From Bilophila sp964538355 (GTDB lineage Bacteria; Desulfobacterota; Desulfovibrionia; Desulfovibrionales; Desulfovibrionaceae): 64,000 nt of DNA. The DNA is taken from positions 1-64,000 of the forward strand of contig CAZIFC010000003.1 of assembly GCA_964538355.1 (NCBI GenBank). Reading direction: 5' to 3'. The notes under the pieces are model-generated. The model ran no database searches and was not told the DNA's origin. It was given only the letters and a program-made list of their open reading frames with translations. The translations under genes and the position numbers were made by a program. Positions 59,381-64,000 of this stretch are shown in pieces (the stretch's first letter is position 1; each line of letters begins with the position of its first letter).

Positions 59381-60757
59381 CTACCGTTCCCGCAGGGCGT
59401 TCTGCCGAGCCTTCAATATGGGCTTGAGTATGTAATCCAGAACGGTTTTCTTTCCTGTCAGGATATCCACGGTCGTCACCATGCCGGGAATGATCGGCAG
59501 ACGCTCCTCCCGGTAGGAGATCGCATTCTTCCGGGTACGCACTTTGACCAGATAGTAGAAGTCTCCGCGCTTGTCCTCGATGGTGTCCGCGCTTATCTGC
59601 TCCAGTTCCGCCTCCAGCCCTCCGTAAATCGAAAAATCGTAGGCGGAAACCTTGACCATCGCCTTCTGTCCCGGATGGAGAAACGCCACATCCGCGGGAC
59701 GAACCCGGGCCTCCACAAGCAGCGTGTCGTCAAGCGGGACGATTTCCATGATTGGCTCACCGGGCTTGACCACGCCGCCCACCGTATTGAGGTATATCTG
59801 CTTGACCGTCCCCCGAACCGGCGAGCGCAGCTCGGTGCGGGTCACCTTGTCACCTCCGGCGGCCAACGTTTCCTTCAGCGAATTCAGCTCGGTGCGCCGC
59901 TTGCTGATCTCCGCGTTGATTTCGGAATCCAGCTCCGCCTTTCGCAGGCTGAGACGCTGTTTGGCTTCCTCCGCCGCCGCCTGCGCCTTGGGGATGGAAG
60001 AGGCCAGCGACTCGATTTCCCCCTGCAGGGAAACAACCTTCTGCTCAAGCCCCAGATAATCCACCCGCGAATAAATCTTGCGCTGCATCAGGGGCGCGGC
60101 GATGTTGCGCTGCTCGATGGCAAGCGCAAGGCTGCGTTCGTTCTGGCGTTTGCGGCCCATCAGCTCATCCACTTCACGGGTTCTCTGCTCGTACTGGGAC
60201 TTGAGCAGGCCCATCTCCGCCTCCTGCTGCTGCCTGCGGGAACGGTAGATGCTCATCTGGTCCTTGACGAGCTGAGGCTCATCCTGCTGCATCGCTTCGG
60301 GGAAGGCGGGGGCCTCGCCCTTCAGCTCCGCTTCAAGGCGGATGATGGACAGCTCGTTTTCAACAATCCGATTCTGGACATCACGGTACTGGCTTTCCGC
60401 AAGTTTGTTGTCGATCTGGGCAAGAGGCGTATCTTTCTGGACGACATCGCCCTCGCGAACCAGGACGGCTCCGAGGATGCCGCCTTCAAGATTCTGGATG
60501 ATCTGGGTGCGCTGGGAGGAAATGACCTGCCCGTTGGCGTGGGTTACCTCATCTATTTCGGCAAAACCGGCCCACACCCCCAACACGATAAGCAGCAGCG
60601 CAACCGTCAGGGAAAGCAGCCTTGCCCCAAAGCGGGGCTTCCGGGCAAGGGCGGCCTCCACTTCATTCACATAGGGCAGCTCATCCGCTCCGACGGTACG
60701 GGCGGAAGCGGATGGCGGCATCCCCTGAGGGGGTACGCTTTCAGGTTTGTTTGCCAT
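59381..60757 (-). CDS. lapC: Type I secretion membrane fusion protein (LapC/HlyD family)
   Basis: Start set at ATG 60757, five bases after GAGG; a GTG at 60763 is less likely. The 458-residue protein has one helix (46-66, LLSLTVALLLIVLGVWAGF), the HlyD barrel (ANGQVISSQRTQIIQNLEGGILGAVLVREGDVVQKD), long coiled coils and RSPVRGTVKQIYLNTVGGVVKPGEPIMEIVP. It spans the periplasm between the LapB ATPase and an outer-membrane channel that is not encoded here. Confidence 0.9.
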   Translation of the reverse strand: MANKPESVPPQGMPPSASARTVGADELPYVNEVEAALARKPRFGARLLSLTVALLLIVLGVWAGFAEIDEVTHANGQVISSQRTQIIQNLEGGILGAVLVREGDVVQKDTPLAQIDNKLAESQYRDVQNRIVENELSIIRLEAELKGEAPAFPEAMQQDEPQLVKDQMSIYRSRRQQQEAEMGLLKSQYEQRTREVDELMGRKRQNERSLALAIEQRNIAAPLMQRKIYSRVDYLGLEQKVVSLQGEIESLASSIPKAQAAAEEAKQRLSLRKAELDSEINAEISKRRTELNSLKETLAAGGDKVTRTELRSPVRGTVKQIYLNTVGGVVKPGEPIMEIVPLDDTLLVEARVRPADVAFLHPGQKAMVKVSAYDFSIYGGLEAELEQISADTIEDKRGDFYYLVKVRTRKNAISYREERLPIIPGMVTTVDILTGKKTVLDYILKPILKARQNALRER

Positions 60758-60764
60758 AGTCACC

Positions 60765-62987
60765 TCATTGTTCGGTCTGGGGAGCGGGCTGCTCCCTCAG
60801 GCGGCGCAACACGTCGTCTTTCGGGCCATCAGCGATCACGCGGCCCCCCTCCATGACAACAAGCCTGTCCACAAGCTGCAACATGCTCAGGCGATGGGTG
60901 ATCAACACCAGCGTCTTTCCGCCGAGGACGGCCTTCAGACGGTTCTTGATCATCTGCTCCGAGGCATTGTCCATGTTGCTGGTCGGCTCGTCGAGGACGA
61001 GGATATCAGGGTCGCGAACCAGCGCGCGGGCCAGAGCCACGGCCTGCCGTTGCCCGCCGGACAGCGACATGCCCCGTTCGCCCACCTGCGCCCCGAATCC
61101 CGCCGGATTGGAGCGGACAAAGTCCGTCACTCCGGCAAGATTGGCGGCCCGCAAGATCATCTGGTCATTGATGGCGGGATCGCCAAGCGCGATATTGTCC
61201 CGAATCGTGCCGTAAAACAGCACCACATCCTGCGGCAAGAACCCGACACGGCTGCGGAGATCCGCCTCGGCAAGCTGCCGGATGTCCACGCCGCCGAATT
61301 TCACCGCGCCTTCCCGGGGCTGATACAGCCCGATGAGCATCTTCCCGAGCGTGGATTTGCCCGATCCCATCCTGCCGACGATGCCGACCTTTTCTCCGGG
61401 ACGGATCGACAGCGAAACCCCGGAAAGCGCAAGACGCTCCGCCCCCGGATAGGCAAAGGACAAATCCTCAAAGGAAAAGGAAGGTTCCAGCCTGCCGAAG
61501 TCCACATATTCGCTTTCCGCTTCCTGCCCCTCCGAGGGAAGCTGCATCAGCAGATCCAGAGCCTGAAGGGACATCCGGGAATTTTGCAGCCGGGTCAGGA
61601 GGCTTGCGATCTGCATCAGCGGAGCCATGGCCCTGCCGACAAGGATATTCGCGCCGATAAGCCCGCCCATCGTCATCTTGCCTTCGGCAATCAGATACAC
61701 GCCCCAGATGATCATGCTGACGGAAACGAACTGCGTGACCAGCGTGGAGATGGTTATGGCAAGGTTGTTGTATTTCTTGGAAACGGCGTTTGCCTTGGCC
61801 GAAACGCCCACCACCTGTTCCCACAGGTGCAGCATCCGGCTTTCGGCCATGCACGATTTCAGGGTTTCAAGGCCGTTGACCAGCTCCACAAGCAGCGCGT
61901 TTTTCTGCATGTTCTGCTTGTAGCCCTGCTCCGCCGAACGCTTTGCGGACGCCTGGAGCACTATCCCCACCACAATGAGCACCGGGATGGCGCACAACGG
62001 GAGGATGACCAGAGGCCCGGCGATGTATCCCAGCAGGAGCATGGCGATCACAAGAAACGGCAAGTCGATGAACGCCAACAGCGTTGAAGAGCTGAAAAAC
62101 TCCCGCAGCGACTCGAACTCGCGAAGGTTGTTGACCAGCGCACCCGTGGACTCCGGCTTTGCATCCATCCGCATGGTCAGCACCTTCTGCACCAGCCGGC
62201 TGGAAAGAACCACGTCGGCATTGCGCCCCGCCACGTCCACAAAATAGCTCCGAAGATTCCGCAGCAGGAAATCAAATCCATACGCCAGCAGAATGCCGAT
62301 CGCCAGCACCCACAGCGTATCGACCGCGTTGTTGGGGACCACGCGGTCGTACACGTTCATCACAAAAAGCGGGCTGATCACGCCAATCAGGTTGATGACG
62401 ACGCTTGCCAAGGCAACATGCCGATATATCGGCATATAATAGATAAGCACATCCCAGAACCAGCGTTTCCCCCCAAGCAGGCGGATGCGGCTGGCGCGGT
62501 GATCCAGCCGGGCCTCCCGAGCCGCGAACAGGGCATAGCCGGAGTATTCCTCTTCCAGCATGCTCACCGGCACGGGCTGAACCCCTTCCCCGGTTTCCGG
62601 GAAAATGACCTCGGCCTTTCCGTCCTTCAGAGAGGTCAGCACGCAGGAACGATCCCGCGACAGCAGCAGGATGCACGGGAAAACCAGCGGCGAAATATCC
62701 AGAAGGCTCTTCCGGTAAACGATTTTCCCCTCCAGCCCCGCACGCTTTGCCGCGTGGAGGCAGGCCCCCGGAGAAACCCGGCCCGTTCCCGCAAGCCCGG
62801 CCATCAAAAACGCCGTGGAAACGGATTTTCCCCGCAATCTCAGCAGGGTAACAAGGCTGTGCACCAGAGGAGGAACAAAGTCCACATCCGCAGGAGAAAG
62901 GGTATCGTTCACCAGCGGAATCGTTTTCTGTTCCTGCTGCGGCACTTCCGATGCCCCCTCGGGAGTGGGCTGTAGCAATTCGGCCAT
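60765..62987 (-). CDS. lapB: Type I secretion ABC transporter (LapB family)
   Basis: The 740-residue protein has an N-terminal C39-like domain (residues 30-160) without the catalytic Cys, a six-helix membrane domain from about 185 to 470, and an ATPase with GRMGSGKST, LSGGQRQ and ILVLDEPTS. C39-like domains hold RTX adhesin substrates without cutting them. It powers export of a giant adhesin, whose gene is not in the window. First gene of the operon lapB-lapC-lapG-sensor; the promoter should lie in 62988-63180. Confidence 0.92.
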   Translation of the reverse strand: MAELLQPTPEGASEVPQQEQKTIPLVNDTLSPADVDFVPPLVHSLVTLLRLRGKSVSTAFLMAGLAGTGRVSPGACLHAAKRAGLEGKIVYRKSLLDISPLVFPCILLLSRDRSCVLTSLKDGKAEVIFPETGEGVQPVPVSMLEEEYSGYALFAAREARLDHRASRIRLLGGKRWFWDVLIYYMPIYRHVALASVVINLIGVISPLFVMNVYDRVVPNNAVDTLWVLAIGILLAYGFDFLLRNLRSYFVDVAGRNADVVLSSRLVQKVLTMRMDAKPESTGALVNNLREFESLREFFSSSTLLAFIDLPFLVIAMLLLGYIAGPLVILPLCAIPVLIVVGIVLQASAKRSAEQGYKQNMQKNALLVELVNGLETLKSCMAESRMLHLWEQVVGVSAKANAVSKKYNNLAITISTLVTQFVSVSMIIWGVYLIAEGKMTMGGLIGANILVGRAMAPLMQIASLLTRLQNSRMSLQALDLLMQLPSEGQEAESEYVDFGRLEPSFSFEDLSFAYPGAERLALSGVSLSIRPGEKVGIVGRMGSGKSTLGKMLIGLYQPREGAVKFGGVDIRQLAEADLRSRVGFLPQDVVLFYGTIRDNIALGDPAINDQMILRAANLAGVTDFVRSNPAGFGAQVGERGMSLSGGQRQAVALARALVRDPDILVLDEPTSNMDNASEQMIKNRLKAVLGGKTLVLITHRLSMLQLVDRLVVMEGGRVIADGPKDDVLRRLREQPAPQTEQ

Positions 62988-63232
62988 ATATCGCTCTCAA
63001 CACAAAATGTTGTTTTTCGGCGGTTCCTTCTCATAGTGGAGCATTCGCCGCACACGGCAAAAGACCCCAACCGCACCGGGAACCTTGCCTTTCCATTTTT
63101 CTTCAGGTTTTCTTTCCAGTATGCTATAGCCCAATTATCGAAGACTGAATAGGGCCTTTTGTTGGTATAAAATAAATACATTAAAAATTGATGCAGGTTG
63201 TGGGGCATGAAACGCCCCCAAAGGAGCTGAAG

Positions 63233-63727
63233 ATGCCCGACGCCCTACACGAGGATTCGGCTCAAGAACGGTTTCTGGAGAGGCTCGCACGTCTGGAAAA
63301 GGCCCTGCTCCTGCCTGCTCCGTCCGATCTGGAGGAGGAAGGCATCCTGAGGCTTATGGGGTTTGCCATTGACGCGGGCTGGAAGGCCATGCGCCGCCAT
63401 CTGGAGCTTTCGGGGCAGGCCCCCGATAGCCCCACGCCCCCGGCAGCCATCGCCGCAGCATGGCGCATCCACATGATTTTCAACGGAGAAAACTGGATGG
63501 AGATGCTTGCCCGGCGAAGTTCCCTTGTCCGGGACGACTCCAAAGAAACGAGGGCCGCGGTCATGGAGGCCCTGCGTACCCGCTTTTTCCCGGAGCTGGC
63601 CGGCCTGCGCGTCTGGCTGATGCGCCACCCCCCTGCCCCTCCAGAACCCGCGGCAAAAAAACAGCCATTGCCCCTTGACGGCAAGCGGGCTTTGGGGCAA
63701 GCTTTTTCCCACGGAGTTACGTCATGA
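63233..63727 (+). CDS. HI0074-like nucleotidyltransferase substrate-binding (HEPN-type) protein
   Basis: Start set at ATG 63233, six bases after AAGGAG. The 164-residue protein has FAIDAGWKAMRRHLELSGQAPDSPTPPAAIAAAWRIHMIFNGENWMEML, the pattern of the nucleotidyltransferase substrate-binding family. The usual RxxxxH RNase motif is RSSLVRDD, so it lacks the His. No nucleotidyltransferase gene is next to it in this window. The C-terminal 25 residues are Pro/Lys-rich. Its stop overlaps the start of a short Tyr-rich ORF. Confidence 0.7.
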   Translation: MPDALHEDSAQERFLERLARLEKALLLPAPSDLEEEGILRLMGFAIDAGWKAMRRHLELSGQAPDSPTPPAAIAAAWRIHMIFNGENWMEMLARRSSLVRDDSKETRAAVMEALRTRFFPELAGLRVWLMRHPPAPPEPAAKKQPLPLDGKRALGQAFSHGVTS

Positions 63728-63807
63728 AAGTTTTGTTCGCGCACACCTATTACTATTATTATTCGGGACACCACATGTTGGCCCCGGATCGGATGTGCTG
63801 CGCGTAG
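63724..63807 (+). CDS. Candidate attenuation leader peptide with five consecutive Tyr codons
   Basis: The 27-residue ORF starts at ATG 63724 with GGAG seven bases before it and overlaps the previous stop. Codons 9-13 (63748-63762) are all Tyr (TAT or TAC). A strong intrinsic terminator follows 45 bp after its stop, and then a membrane protein gene begins. This is the layout of amino-acid leader peptides such as trpL and pheL, here for tyrosine. Confidence 0.6.
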   Translation: MKVLFAHTYYYYYSGHHMLAPDRMCCA

Positions 63808-63831
63808 ACACAAGACGTACAACAGGCACAT
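63738..63831 (+). promoter_or_regulatory. Possible alternative RNA pairings of the Tyr leader
   Basis: CGCGCA (63738-63743, just before the Tyr codons) can pair with TGCGCG (63799-63804). CACAT (63772-63776) can pair with ATGTG (63793-63797), and that segment can instead pair with GCACAT (63826-63831). Such exclusive pairings are what an attenuator needs, but pairing with the terminator arm is not proven. Confidence 0.4.
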
Positions 63832-63852
63832 TGAGCTTTACCCCGCAAGGAC

Positions 63853-63886
63853 AAGCCACCGACCCACAAGGGCCGGTGGCTTTTTT
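63853..63886 (+). terminator. Intrinsic terminator after the Tyr leader
   Basis: AAGCCACCG (63853-63861) pairs with CGGTGGCTT (63874-63882), with inner CCC/GGG pairing around ACAA and a run of T to 63886. It lies 28 bp before the next start codon, the place of a regulated leader terminator. Confidence 0.85.
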
Positions 63887-63914
63887 GTACCCTTTTACCG
63901 CCGGAGATGCCGTA

Positions 63915-64000
63915 ATGTTTTCCCTAGCCGCCCTGCCGATGGATACCCCCGTCGCCCTCGCTCTCGCTTCCATGCTTGTTGCCTTCTCCATGTCCCTGTA
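63915..64000 (+). CDS. Membrane protein, 5' part only (possible transporter)
   Basis: ATG at 63915 with GGAG eight bases upstream; 28 codons are visible before the window edge (MFSLAALPMDTPVALALASM, then a hydrophobic helix). An N-terminal transmembrane segment is clear. Control by a Tyr-codon leader would suit a tyrosine or aromatic amino acid transporter, but the family cannot be read from so few residues. Confidence 0.55.
   Translation, partial: MFSLAALPMDTPVALALASMLVAFSMSL

Overview
The window is GC-rich chromosomal DNA that looks like a Desulfovibrio-type sulfate reducer (Desulfobacterota). The indications are the protein style, a LapB/LapC/LapG-type operon followed by a membrane HD-GYP-like protein, a fused AccA-AccD carboxyltransferase and a ZraSR/ZraP locus. 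No 16S gene is present, so the taxon is an inference. A run of 100 N at 56265-56364 is a scaffold join, so this is a draft assembly.

Bases 1 to about 29,335 are the right-hand part of a Mu-like prophage. The transposase, repressor, lysis and terminase genes must lie to the left of the window. From left to right it holds an AT-rich cargo gene on the minus strand (CoiA/DUF6035-like nuclease, cut by the window edge), portal, MuF head protein with an extra C-terminal HExxH domain, protease/scaffold, decoration protein, capsid, neck and tail-completion genes, contractile sheath, tube, a tail chaperone pair joined by a programmed -1 frameshift, tape measure, baseplate hub and spike, wedge proteins, and long fibre genes. 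The fibre region ends in a complete diversity-generating retroelement (DGR). A C-type-lectin-like tail protein carries a 110-bp variable repeat at its C terminus; then come small tail-associated genes, an Avd-like gene, a 110-bp template repeat and a reverse transcriptase. Template and variable repeat differ at 10 positions, all of them adenines in the template. A DNA methyltransferase and two 22-bp-spaced repeats close the prophage, in the positions of mom and the MuA-binding sites of Mu.

Host DNA follows. Six tRNA genes on the minus strand (Gly-CCC, then alternating Gly-GCC and Cys-GCA) include perfect 169-bp tandem units. Next are a b561-type cytochrome, a zraR-zraS two-component pair facing zraP with a clear sigma-54 promoter, an MltA-type murein hydrolase, an APC permease, a MacA-MacB-outer-membrane-factor efflux operon, a membrane protein, and an acetyl-CoA carboxylase cluster with two small genes including ssb. 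These are followed by hflX, a DnaQ-like exonuclease, and a sulfatase-superfamily hydrolase (Thr instead of Cys/Ser at the nucleophile position) paired with an NhaC-type antiporter.

The right part (56.4-63.0 kb, minus strand) is a Lap-type biofilm adhesin export and release operon: type I secretion ATPase, membrane fusion protein, LapG-like periplasmic protease, and a membrane protein with a periplasmic sensor, PAS and a degenerate HD-GYP domain that could play the LapD role. The window ends with a HEPN-like nucleotidyltransferase partner protein, a short ORF with five consecutive Tyr codons, an intrinsic terminator and the first codons of a membrane protein. That arrangement looks like an undescribed tyrosine attenuator.
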